DNA of 64,000 nucleotides, taken from positions 1-64,000 of the forward strand of contig JARBJD010000025.1 in the NCBI GenBank assembly GCA_033064195.1, given 5' to 3'. The position numbers and the translations under genes are program-made. This stretch comes from Blattamonas nauphoetae. Lineage: Eukaryota > Preaxostyla > Oxymonadida. The notes under the pieces are model-generated. The model was not told the origin of the DNA. It searched no databases and saw only the letters and a list, made by a program, of their open reading frames with translations. This document shows positions 41,851 through 51,670 of this stretch, piece after piece. How positions within the stretch are numbered: position 1 is the first letter of the stretch; each line of letters opens with the position of its first letter.

Positions 41851-42201
41851 TCGGTCTATTTCGGTTGATACTCTCAGCAGACACAGCCGTTTTTTCGTTT
41901 TTCCTGAATTTGTCTGTTCGATCATCGCTTTCTTTATCGATAACACTTTCACGATAATGTTTAGGCTTTTTTCGTCGTGGTCGTAGTTGCACATCCCAAC
42001 AGTTGTTGGGGCTCTATTTTTAGCACGCTCTGTCTCATGCAAGTTCTCTACGAGTACATCGAACTGGGTTATTGTCAAGGCTGATTCATTTGATCCTGTT
42101 CTTCTTTGTTTCATTTCACGGACCAATTCATGTTTGGTGTACTTTGATTATTGTGAATCATTTCGTGACACAAAATGGGATGATCCTCCTTCGTTTGATT
42201 A
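41851..42201. other. Spacer before copy 11
   Basis: No gene. Ends with the family leader, in which acaaaatgggatgatcctcc is followed by an in-frame stop (gattaa) immediately before the ATG of copy 11, so here the WDDP segment cannot be part of the protein without splicing. Confidence 0.5.
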
Positions 42202-43320
42202 ATGAAAACCAACATTTCTAATTTGCGAACGTCTTATGATGCCTCTTTGGCTCCCCCACGGGATTCACATTCATCAGTAAACCCTGAACAGGACTTGTTC
42301 CTGAATTACGATCTCAACTCAAAATTGTCGTTTGAGGACAAATCAGCAATTTACTGTTCGCTTGTTGCGCTCGTGAAAGCGGGATACACATTTGACAATG
42401 CACTCCAAAACAAAGCTGCCCGATTTTTGATAAGCCTCGAACCGAAGTGGGACCCAGATCATCCAGCGAAACTCATCTCTGAACTCGTTCCCTCAACAGC
42501 CGGATCGCCTTCTGGCTTTATTGATAGCATTTCCACTCTGCTGTCATCTCCCCACTCGACTCTGATTGGAGCAACGTTCTCGTTCATTCGTTCAACAACA
42601 TTGGAGTCAACACCAACAATACGATGTCAGCTCGTGGAGTCTGATCTCATCACAAATGTATTGGCGATTATTCAACCCCACACACTGCCAATTTCTGGAA
42701 ATGATAGGATATTCGACCATATATACTATCTCATCATCGTTTATCTCAACCTTGCATCTCCAGGATCTCTCAGTGAACTTGGCATCACTGATGCAGTCGA
42801 TGCATACAACCATCGTGAAATGATCTTCCAGAAGGTCGTACTCCCATCGTCACTATTTGTGACATTCCTGATATCAAATCGAAACATCGTCTTTGAAAGA
42901 TTTCCCATCTCATTTTTCAATCTGTTGAGCATAATCCTTCTAATATGCCCATTTCATCGTCCAACATTGGAGTTTGTCCTCGCATCTCCGATTGTGATGA
43001 CATTCTCAAGTTGTCTCCTCCTCATCGAAGACAGCCGTCATCTCTGGAATATTCTCAAATTCTTCAACATTTCACTCCAACTTTGGAAGGCTGACGGCGC
43101 AGAAGTAACCCAATCTACACAACGGATGATTCAAGCTCTATTTTTGGAAGGGATCGAAGACGCACTCGAACAGATAGTGAAACACGACATAGGCGGAAAT
43201 GATGCTATCATAGTTGATTATTATTGTCAATCAATCTCGCAATTGCTGGGATCGAATATGTATGAAGCTGAAGACGATGATGAAGAAGAAAGTGAAGACG
43301 AAGTCACCTCTCTCGAATGA
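42202..43320 (+). CDS. Family A helical protein, copy 11, acidic tail
   Basis: Intact, 372 aa, ATG at 42202, directly after an in-frame TAA. Landmarks: LFLNYDLNSKLSFEDKSAIY, YTFDNALQNKAARFLISLEP, LVPSTAGSPSGFIDSISTLL, IQPHTLPISGNDRIF, YNHREMIFQKVVLPSSLF, FHRPTLEFVLASPIVMTFS and LFLEGIEDALEQIV. Like copy 9 it ends in an acidic Ser-containing tail (EDDDEEESEDEVTSLE). Function unknown. Confidence 0.8.
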   Translation: MKTNISNLRTSYDASLAPPRDSHSSVNPEQDLFLNYDLNSKLSFEDKSAIYCSLVALVKAGYTFDNALQNKAARFLISLEPKWDPDHPAKLISELVPSTAGSPSGFIDSISTLLSSPHSTLIGATFSFIRSTTLESTPTIRCQLVESDLITNVLAIIQPHTLPISGNDRIFDHIYYLIIVYLNLASPGSLSELGITDAVDAYNHREMIFQKVVLPSSLFVTFLISNRNIVFERFPISFFNLLSIILLICPFHRPTLEFVLASPIVMTFSSCLLLIEDSRHLWNILKFFNISLQLWKADGAEVTQSTQRMIQALFLEGIEDALEQIVKHDIGGNDAIIVDYYCQSISQLLGSNMYEAEDDDEEESEDEVTSLE

Positions 43321-43650
43321 CTTTACAATGATTTCTGTGGACTCTCCTCGGATGTTGGGAATGCGCTGATTGTTGGTACCGACGAACAGATTCTGTGATC
43401 GCCTCCAATCGTCCAGAAATGGTTTGCTCTTTTGGGTTGGTCGTTCTCAACGCGGCTGTCTTTGACTGTCACATCGTCAACCGTCCTCTCTCCACACAAT
43501 TCCTTGCGTCCCTGACCGATGCATTGTGACCAGATTATCTTTCCCAATCTCGACTTTTGGCCATCTCAATCATAACCCTTGTTTATCTCGTCGAAAGGGG
43601 ATGCACCCCGCATTCTCACCATTCCACACCCATCTCCGATTGGTTCCATG
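43321..43650. repeat. Family A 3' module, after copy 11
   Basis: Minus frame 43323-43547 with GRKELCGERTVDDVTVKDSR. Runs directly into the gene B upstream region. Confidence 0.75.
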
Positions 43651-44261
43651 ATCATCGCACTCGTTGACTGTCTTCTTAGTCTTTACTCTCGTTCCTGGAA
43701 CCGGGCCTAAAACAGCCGTCCGAAATCGAAGAATCCAAACACTCTTGTCGAGTCTGTTAACCGACACAATGTTTTGTCTGCATGGTCCATCATCAGAGAT
43801 GGAACAACTTGTTATGCAACAGGTTACAGCAGTTCCACATGGACCTCACATCCGAAGCAAAAAGAAGCTCAACCCGAACCCGCAACTCCCGTTCTGATGT
43901 CGATTCTGGAGAATGTCCAAAGTGTATAGTCGATGACCAGAAAGGAAGGATCTAAAGACACTCACGAGGCGCTGTTCAGATGTCGTTTTTGGAAGGCTGA
44001 ATGATCGCCCGATTTCTCGCTCTTTGGACTGTGCATGCGTTGAATCGCTTTTCAGACGATGAGGAACTCCACCACGCCAACACTCCTCCAAACGAGCTCT
44101 CTTCTCAACACTGTCGTCATTCACATCTGATCGCCGTCCATTCCACTCCAAGCAACAGAATGGACTCCACAACTCAGGTTGCTGCTGTGCCGTACTTGAA
44201 CAACCCCAACTTCACCCTCGACAAACAGCTCAGCGAAAACGAAGTTCCAGCCGAGTTCTAA
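43651..44261 (+). repeat. Gene B upstream coding-like region
   Basis: The fullest version of the sequence found as fragments elsewhere: LVPGTGPKTAVRNRRIQTLL and MEQLVMQQVTAVPHGP at 43664-43897, then MSILENVQ, then NTPPNELSSQHCRHSHLIAV and finally YLNNPNFTLDKQLSENEVPA ending at a stop at 44261. The pieces lie in different frames, so either short introns join them or the 5' part has decayed. It immediately precedes gene B. Confidence 0.5.
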
Positions 44262-44285
44262 CAAAACCAGCATTTCCAAAACTGG

Positions 44286-45230
44286 ATGGACACCATGGAT
44301 GAGGTCGACAGGAACACAGCCAATGAAACACTCTCGTCAACCACCACTCTGGAGAAGACACTCCCGCTGAAGAGTACAACCACAACGAGGCCAACAACAG
44401 CGATCGATGCGGCAGTGAGCATCGCATCCACACTCAAACACTCAATGGACATCACATCACGCCAGCCACAGTTCCTGCAGTCGATGGAAGACAGACCGAG
44501 AAACAGACAAGCGTCGCCAGAGAACTGGAGGCGAGCCAGTGGGTCTCGGTCGAAGCAGAGAGCGCGGACGAGCGAGCGACTCACACGAAAAGCGGAAGCT
44601 GAGAAAGCAAACGCGGAAGAAGAGAAAGTGGAGGAGATCACGTCGGGGAGTCTGTTCTTCACGGACGACGACGTCCCACTCACGTTCAACAAGTCGAGGT
44701 GGTACACAGACGATCCGACGATGCGAAGGATGATTGAGCTGAAGGAGCAGGAGGAGCGCGAGGCCAAGTGGGCACACCAAATGTCCATCGCCTCAACCAA
44801 CACACCCTCAGCACCCGACTTGACCCAACAGCGCCTTCTGAATCCGATTCAGAGTCCGGACGGGCGACCTCTCTCTCGTCATCTGCTCGCCGTCGCACGC
44901 CTCGCTCAACGCACTCCTCAACACCGCCACAAGCGACACTCCAACCGGAAAACCCGACCAACCAACATGGACGCACCGTTCTTTGATCATGTCGAGCCGC
45001 CTCAGCCCGCACGAGATGAAGGTGGAGATGGACGAGATCAAGCGGAAGACACTCAGCCACTATTCATGCGACCCATCTGGGCGAGTCAAGTACAGTGCAC
45101 CGAGAATCGACAACGGCAATCCCCGCACGAAGACAAGCTGGAGCAGATCGCTTCACAGAGCTCTGGAGGCAAGGAGCACATCGTTGCCAGCAAGCGAGCA
45201 GCAAAATCACTCACAGATTTATCGTTGTGA
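44286..45230 (+). CDS. Gene B: charged coiled-coil hypothetical protein
   Basis: 314 aa ORF with ATG at 44286 (MDTMDEVDRNTANETLSSTT). Centre strongly helical and charged (RLTRKAEAEKANAEEEKVEE), then DDDVPLTFNKSRWYTDDPTM and MIELKEQEEREAKWAHQMS. The style resembles cytoskeletal or ciliary coiled-coil proteins, but no family is recognised. Near 44983-45110 another frame reads LSPHEMKVEMDEIKRKTLSH and SGRVKYSAPRIDNGNP, which looks more coding-like than the main frame there, so the 3' end may contain a frameshift or an intron. Upstream coding-like pieces at 43651-44261 probably belong to it. Fragments of this gene are scattered through the family A array. Confidence 0.5.
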   Translation: MDTMDEVDRNTANETLSSTTTLEKTLPLKSTTTTRPTTAIDAAVSIASTLKHSMDITSRQPQFLQSMEDRPRNRQASPENWRRASGSRSKQRARTSERLTRKAEAEKANAEEEKVEEITSGSLFFTDDDVPLTFNKSRWYTDDPTMRRMIELKEQEEREAKWAHQMSIASTNTPSAPDLTQQRLLNPIQSPDGRPLSRHLLAVARLAQRTPQHRHKRHSNRKTRPTNMDAPFFDHVEPPQPARDEGGDGRDQAEDTQPLFMRPIWASQVQCTENRQRQSPHEDKLEQIASQSSGGKEHIVASKRAAKSLTDLSL

Positions 45231-45505
45231 TGGGAGGCAAGACGTCTCGGATGGTATGGAGACAGGGCAGAGGAAGAAAGACGAATATTGCTGTTTTTGT
45301 GGTCACCAGAATCTGAACCGAGAACTGGACATGACATGACACTATAAATTGCCTCTTTTACCATTTTTCCATCTCATTCATCGCACAGAAGCCAAAGAAT
45401 ATTGTTTTGGAGAGGCCCGTCATGGAATTGCTTGCTTGACCACTTTACAAAAAAGAAGTGAGTAATCCAAAGATGTGAAAATGAAGAGAGGTGTCGTGAG
45501 GTGAA
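45231..45505. other. Intergenic region
   Basis: Between gene B and the end of the minus-strand NTPase gene. A 30-bp string at 45185-45214 just before it is identical to 45824-45853 inside the NTPase gene. Nothing else noted. Confidence 0.5.
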
Positions 45506-47707
45506 TTACCACCTGTTCTTTCTTTTCGAGACCTTCCGTGGCGGCTCAACGACTTCCACAGCTTCGTCTTCATCCCCTTCTTTCAAATCATCAACTTCCC
45601 CATCGTTCGTCGATGCATCGTGATCGTCGCAAACTTGGACATCCATTTCGAGTGTGCTTTTTGGACCCAGTGCCAGATCCAGCTTCATCACGAAGCAATC
45701 TCGGAATTCTGGGCTGTCTGTCCTCCACCTCACTTCGACATTTGGAACGGCCAGCCGCGCATCGTCCTGCTTCACGTCGTGTTTCAAGGTCAAGCATCTG
45801 TTCTTTTGTAGTCTTGTCACCAGTGCCAGCAAGCGAGCAGCAAAATCACTCACTGGCTGATTGGAGAGGTGGGGGGCGATCAGAGGGCAGGCCATGCTGC
45901 TCAGTGTCTTCTCGTCGATGGTGATTCCATCATTTCCAAACATTTCGCTTATCCTGTCGAAGGCGCCATTCAAGTCAAAGCTGAGAGCTCGGGGACTCAG
46001 TCCAAACACTTCAATCATATTCAAACAGACAAAAAAGTCGTTTGGGGGCAAAGATCTGCCAGGTTTCCCTCCTTGTTCAGTTGGTGACTGCGCGGGATTC
46101 ATTCCTTCTGGAGGCGTCGTAACTTCCGACACGAGATTAAGTGGAAGTCCCCCGGGTAATATGCTGTCTGCGTTTGCCCTCCTTGCTGAGGCTGCGGTTT
46201 GAAACTGGGAATATCTTGATTCTGGCATCAGAGAGCCATGTGCTCCGAGCAGCTGGATCACCAAAGGATGCAGCTTCACAATTGTGCTGGCGGTCACTGG
46301 CCGGATCCAATGTTCCGGATTTGTCATCCCGAGGCACTTCAGCAACATGTAGAATTCCTTTTCTGTCCAAAACGGATATTTGCCGAACCATTTCGTTTTC
46401 CATTTGTCAAGACTGCGGATATGAACTGTGTATTTTGTGGGAGAAGCTGCATATACTGTGAAGTAATCTTGCATGCCGATGGCAGCTTTTGGATCGACAG
46501 AGTCCACAACGCGAACCACGGAGAAACCTTTTGTGTACCAGTCTTCTGGAAGTGAGGAAAAGTGGCTTCGAATCCTGATTGGGTCGCTATGATTCGATGT
46601 ATCAACAAGAATCGTGATCACTGGCAGATCTGGGAGGGCATAGATAACCGCCTGACAAACATGGAAGATCAATTAAATGCAAACCACTTTTTGGTAACGC
46701 TTTATCAGACAATGTATCAGATATATCAACATTTGCGACTTCCCCGTTCCAGGCTGCCCGTTCACATAAATTGCCTTATAAAAATCGCGTCCCATGAGAT
46801 TTACATCGACAAGAGTGGGAAAAGGTGAAACATCCGCCTCTTCGAAAGCAATCCAATCCGGAGTTTTGTGTAGTGATCTCCACAGTTCCTCGTCTTCACC
46901 AGGTTTGGGCGGAAGGTATCCGTTGGTGAAGCAATCGCGTCGGAGGCTTTTCAGTTCAGCGTGTGTAAGAGCAGCTCTTTGACAAAACCTCTCAAAATGT
47001 GCGATCACTCCGATCCGAAATTCATTCCAGCAATCTCTGATATAGATTTGAATTCGATCTCTGAACTTAGAATCAACTGTTGGGAGGGCGATTCCTCTTT
47101 CCACAGCCTGCGTGTAAAACAGGTCGTACATACTCCCCATGAGGTGTACACGGTCCGTCAGTTCTTCCTCAGTTTCGTCAGCGAGGGGCAGTAGTTGTTC
47201 GACGCCTGTCGTGGGAATTGCGACCACTTGCATTGGTACCATTTGACGACCTTGACGAGGCCAGTGGTTCAGCAAACTGCGTATTGTTTCTGATGGGTCG
47301 TATCGATAACCAGACCATCCAACCAGACCGATCCATTGTGTAAGATGAGGAACGCGTGAAGGATCGAGAATGTCTCGTCCAGGCAGGTCATCTTCTACGT
47401 GGTCAGGAGGTATGGTGCACGGAAATTGAATCGTAATGTAAACGTGTGAATCTTTGAGATCCAAGGCCAGTTGGCTGTACAATTGGTCGATTGTGAACGA
47501 GTCTGGAATTGTGACAGTTTGGAGAACGCTGAGAGAGGTAGTTTTTCTTTTCTTTGATTTGGTGGGCGGAAGAAGATTGGGGTCCGCCACGAGCCGATAA
47601 GAGATATCGCGAATTGTTTCTCGCGACATGATGAAGTCTGAACTGTGGAAATTGAAGCGCCTATTTAGGATATCGATCTGGCTCATATTTCTGACTCTAA
47701 CAATCAT
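45506..47707 (-). CDS. P-loop NTPase resembling Crinkler/RHS proteins
   Basis: Exons 47707-46688 and 46651-45506 joined across a 36-bp intron (gtggtttgca to tttgtcag), 721 aa. Walker A is YVNGQPGTGKSQMLIYLI near residue 327, followed by a beta-strand/loop PVITILVDTSN and an Asp-rich strand FSVVRVVDSVDPKAA, then ASPTKYTVHI and WTEKEFYMLL. This order (GxPGxGKS, hydrophobic-D strand, xxSP, W/P-x-E-L helix) is what I expect of the NTPase domain of Crinkler and trypanosome retrotransposon-hot-spot proteins. The N-terminal 300 residues are unrecognised. The C-terminus is acidic, then basic (PPRKVSKRKNRW), possibly a nuclear signal. Start codon lies 37 bp from that of the divergent gene at 47745. 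Confidence 0.6.
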
Positions 47708-47744
47708 TCATTGACTCGAGAAGTGTTACTGTCCTCTCTGGAAG
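47708..47744. promoter_or_regulatory. 37-bp head-to-head promoter gap
   Basis: Only 37 bp lie between the divergent start codons of the NTPase gene and the armadillo-like gene. Both promoters must overlap the gap and the opposing 5' coding region. No TATA-like element seen. Confidence 0.4.
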
Positions 47745-49858
47745 ATGCACCAAAGATTCGTTAATTTTGAAGGATCTGATTCGGAAGACATACTCAATCC
47801 GAGAGATGATCATCCTATTCAACTGAGATCATCTCGGAGAAACAAACTATCCCAACAAAATCCTCTCGACACTCCAAGACCGAGCATTTTCCATCATATT
47901 TTCGAACTCTCAACCTCATTAGAGAAGGAGGATGACGTGTCACTCTTGTCAATCCTCTCATCAATCATGGTCCAAACTGAGACTTCTGATGATGATGATG
48001 AAGTCGTGACAGTGATTCTGCAAACAAATGTACTTGAAAAGCTTCTCGGAATTGTTTTCTCGCATGAAGACGAAGCAGTTTTGGTATTTTCTCTCTCTCT
48101 GTATCTCTCCAGATGGCAGTTTATTCCCTCCTCGCTCGTCTGAGTGTGCCGTTTGTTTGTTGATTTTGTTCAGCGTCTGTGTCCACTGCAGTTGTTTCCC
48201 GAATCATGGTTCCAGCCTTTTTGTCAAAGAGTCTGTCGCGTATCTCGACAGTGAACGATGGTCTTACCCTGCAGGTTCGTATTTTTCTTTCTCCGCGAAG
48301 TTCTCATTTTGTTTGAAGGTTCTTCATGTGTTGTATCAAGCAGCTTTGACTGAGGATGACTTTGGTCGCTTTGAAGTGAAAAGTGATGTTACAAGTCATC
48401 TTCTGCAATATCTGCGTGCATGTCAGCCTTCATCGGTTGGTCGAAACGAAAGGAGTTGCTGTGGCACATTAGAACTGGAGGAGAGCCGAAAATGGACAGT
48501 CTCAATGTGCCTGCTTCTGTTGACAGCGCTGATCAAAGTATCGTTTCCAGATGATCTAAAGGAAGAAGTGGTGACTGCGTGTGTTCCGTACTTTCCGAGC
48601 AGGGACAGACATGTTCAACTGCTGGCACTGAAATATGCGCGCCATTTTGTTTCGGATTCAGAAAACGAATATTTCTTGCAGTTCCCGCTTCCAAACAACC
48701 AGATGAATCCCGAGGATACGACCTGGATACCTGTTATCGATTATCTTGTGGACTTGGTGAAAGAAAAGCGAATGGACTTCGACCAAAACGTGAGAGTGTT
48801 CCACGTGTTCCGCCGAGTGTGTGCAGACATCAGGGAACAACTAGGACATCCTGAACGAGCATCATGTCCAGAAATATTTGGTCTCCGAACAATTGAAGGC
48901 GAAGTGATGAGTCTCTTTCCGAATTGCTTAAAGACGATTGGGACGATTCTAGCGATCTTCGGGGAGCTTTCATATTTTTCAGAGGAACTGGAACAGGTGT
49001 GTTCTCTTTTCTATCATTTTGTTGGAGATTGTGATCGACAGTGGGATTTATGAGTTGTTGGGAGAACTGCTTTCCTGGTCGATTGTCGTCACGGATGAAG
49101 GCACTCCACCACCCTTGATGTCGGCAGGGGCGGATTATGAATATTTCCGAACGGCGGTGGAGACCGATTCTCAGTTGGAGGATCCTTTTCATCTTCTTGA
49201 ACCATTGAGAACCGCCTACCGGCAACACAACTTCCAACGACCTCTTGCATATCGGGACAGCATTCAACACTTTATTTTAGATGATACAATGGACGACACA
49301 ATCTCTGTCCCTCATCTTCTGAAGTTGAACTGGTCGAAAGATTCACTTCTCAAGAATGTGCTTTTCATCCTCGGAAACGCGTTGGGTGGGACACCTGCTC
49401 ATGTTGAGATTGTTCTGTTGTCACTGTTTCCGGGCTTGCCAGCGACAGAGGCAACGATGAAAGTGATTGAATACCTGCAAGCAATCATTAGCCGACTTCC
49501 ACTGAAATCGATGGTGGAGCTGATGCGATGTGTTTATTTGTTGGCTAGCATGCCAACGGAGCATCAATTCGTGTTGATCAGATCGGAAATGCTGCAGCTT
49601 GCATGGAATCACCGAGGCAATCTCAACACGAAAGCAGCGAACTATCTGGTACATTCCTTCAAGCGGCTACTCTCACCAAACAACGAATCATCACACACAG
49701 TTGCCACAGCTCTTCTGGAACAGTTTACAAACGAGTCATTTGTGATGGAATTGGATCGGATGTGCGACAACAAATATCCGACCCTCAGGAAGTGTTACTG
49801 CCGTCTGCGAACGTTTCTGGAGACACTTCCAAAACAGAGCCTTTTAGCCGTCCCATAG
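47745..49858 (+). CDS. Armadillo-like protein, possibly divergent importin-alpha
   Basis: ATG at 47745. Confident introns: 48084-48112 (29 bp, gtattttctc to tctctccag) and 48997-49027 (31 bp). The stretch 48113-48320 is uncertain, with one or two more small introns and possibly a frame error. Early basic segment PIQLRSSRRNKLSQQ, followed by helices and an acidic loop (TSDDDDE), resembles an importin-beta-binding region plus first repeats. Later blocks VLHVLYQAALTEDDFGRFEV, LLLLTALIKVSFPDDLKEEV, VQLLALKYARHFV and LLKNVLFILGNALGGTPAHVEIV fit armadillo/HEAT repeats, the last echoing the WxLGNIAG helix of importin-alpha. About 620-650 aa. Nuclear-import role is a guess. Confidence 0.55.
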
Positions 49859-50203
49859 ATGCCTGACTGCAGATCCTCAACCTGAAATCCGACCATCTCT
49901 GATAATCTCAAAACTGGTTTTCGTCTTGAGCATAGTTGCATCGCTCGCCGCCTATGCATCACCTGACATCCTTTGTTTGAATTCGTCGCCATCAAGCCGA
50001 AGCCCACTCATCTCTCTTGATTGTCATCGGTCTCAACATTGATTGATATAATTTTGTGTTTTTAGGGAGATTCAAGACAAAAGTTTCCATTATCGAATGA
50101 ATATCGTTTCAATGACATCCTCACCTTACTTCTTTTCCTGATTATTTCATAATTCCATCTCTTGTTTTCGAGAACTGACGAACAATGGGGCAATTCTTGA
50201 ATC
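49859..50203. promoter_or_regulatory. Leader region of copy 12
   Basis: 49859-50080 unique. 50090-50185 nearly identical to the leader of copy 9 (37905-38010), ending with gacgaacaatgggg, a variant of the family leader string. Confidence 0.55.
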
Positions 50204-51289
50204 ATGTCGATTGAAGGTGATACCAACATTTCACAGTCTTCTCGTGATTCTAGCTCGATCCATGCATCTATTACAGAGGCGACATTTTTGGAAGAACCCT
50301 CAGCCTTCCTCAGTTTCGATCGGAGGTCAAAAATGTCACTCGAAGACAAGGCCACTCTTTATCGTTCCCTCATCTCACTCATTCGAACCAATTGTGAGTT
50401 TGACGATGCCCTTCAAGACAGAGCTGCCCAATTTCTTCGGATCCTCGAGCCGAGGTGGAGCGACAACGACCTTTCAGTAAATCTCATTTCGACACTCGTG
50501 CCCTCTCCAGATGGTTCACCTTCTGGCTTTATCGAGAGCATCATCACTCTGTTATCATCTCCCCGCACGACTATAGTTGCAGCAGCGTTGTCATTCCTCT
50601 TCAAAGCTTTTACAGCTGTCCCACCTGTTGATCGATGTCGTCTCGTGGAGTCTGATCTCATCCGCAACGTGTTAGCAACTGTTCAACCTCACACACTGCC
50701 AATTTCAAGAAACAACACGATAATCGCCCATCTCATCAAAATCATCGAAATCTTTGCCTCTCTCACGTTTCCATATTATCTCGATCAACTTGACATCACT
50801 ACTGCTGTCGACCAGTCCAACCATCGTGAAATGATCTTCCAGAAGGTCGTGTTCCCATCGTCACAGTTTGTGACGTTTCTGATCTCAAATCGATACTCCT
50901 TCAATGATGTCATATTCCATTATTTCATGTCTCTTATGTGCAAATTCATTAAAATATGCCCGTATCATCGTCCAACATTGGAGTTTATCCTCACATCTCC
51001 GATTGTGATGGCATTCTCAAGTTGTCTCTCGTTCGTCGAAGATGATCAAACTCTCTGGGTTTCTGTCAGCAACATGAACGAATCACTCGAAGATTGGAAG
51101 AAACAAAGCTCGGAAGTGGTCCAATCTGGGAAACGGGCAATGCAAGCTCTGTTTTCGGTTGGCTTCGAAGACACACTTGAACAGATGCTGAAACACCACA
51201 AGGACGAAGATAAATGCGAAGAACTTGTTATCATGTGTCATTCGATCTCACGCAAATTGGGATTGAATGTGGAATTCACTGAAGAGTGA
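50204..51289 (+). CDS. Family A helical protein, copy 12
   Basis: Intact, 361 aa, ATG at 50204 (MSIEGDTNISQSSRDSSSIH). Landmarks: SAFLSFDRRSKMSLEDKATLY, CEFDDALQDRAAQFLRILEP, LVPSPDGSPSGFIESIITLL, VQPHTLPISRNNTII, SNHREMIFQKVVFPSSQF, YHRPTLEFILTSPIVMAFS and LFSVGFEDTLEQML. The ISGNE motif is changed to ISRNN. Despite sharing its leader with copy 9, it lacks the acidic tail. Function unknown. Confidence 0.78.
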   Translation: MSIEGDTNISQSSRDSSSIHASITEATFLEEPSAFLSFDRRSKMSLEDKATLYRSLISLIRTNCEFDDALQDRAAQFLRILEPRWSDNDLSVNLISTLVPSPDGSPSGFIESIITLLSSPRTTIVAAALSFLFKAFTAVPPVDRCRLVESDLIRNVLATVQPHTLPISRNNTIIAHLIKIIEIFASLTFPYYLDQLDITTAVDQSNHREMIFQKVVFPSSQFVTFLISNRYSFNDVIFHYFMSLMCKFIKICPYHRPTLEFILTSPIVMAFSSCLSFVEDDQTLWVSVSNMNESLEDWKKQSSEVVQSGKRAMQALFSVGFEDTLEQMLKHHKDEDKCEELVIMCHSISRKLGLNVEFTEE

Positions 51290-51670
51290 GATCTCCAATG
51301 ACGCATCGAAACTGCCTCTCTCGAAGAACTCCACCTCATTTCTGTAGACACTCGTCGGATGTTGGGAATGCGTTGATTGGTGGTGCCGACGAGCAGATTC
51401 TGAGATCACCTCCAATCGTCCAGAAATGGTCAGCTCTTTTGGGTTCGTCGTTCTCAACACGGCTGTCTTTGACTGTCACATCGTCAACCGTCGTCTCTCC
51501 AAACAATTCATTGCGTCCCTGCATGACGCATTGTGACCAGATTATCTTTCCCAATCTCGACTTTTAAGCTATCTCCGAAAGACTTCTCGTTTATCTCGTC
51601 GGAATGGGATGCGCCCCACATTCCCGCCATTGCACAGCCACCCACGATCTGTTTGAGGTGTGTTCTGATA
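51290..51670. repeat. Family A 3' module, after copy 12
   Basis: Minus frame 51336-51554 (GRNELFGETTVDDVTVKDSR) and plus frame 51286-51567 both open. Last module copy in the window. Confidence 0.75.
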
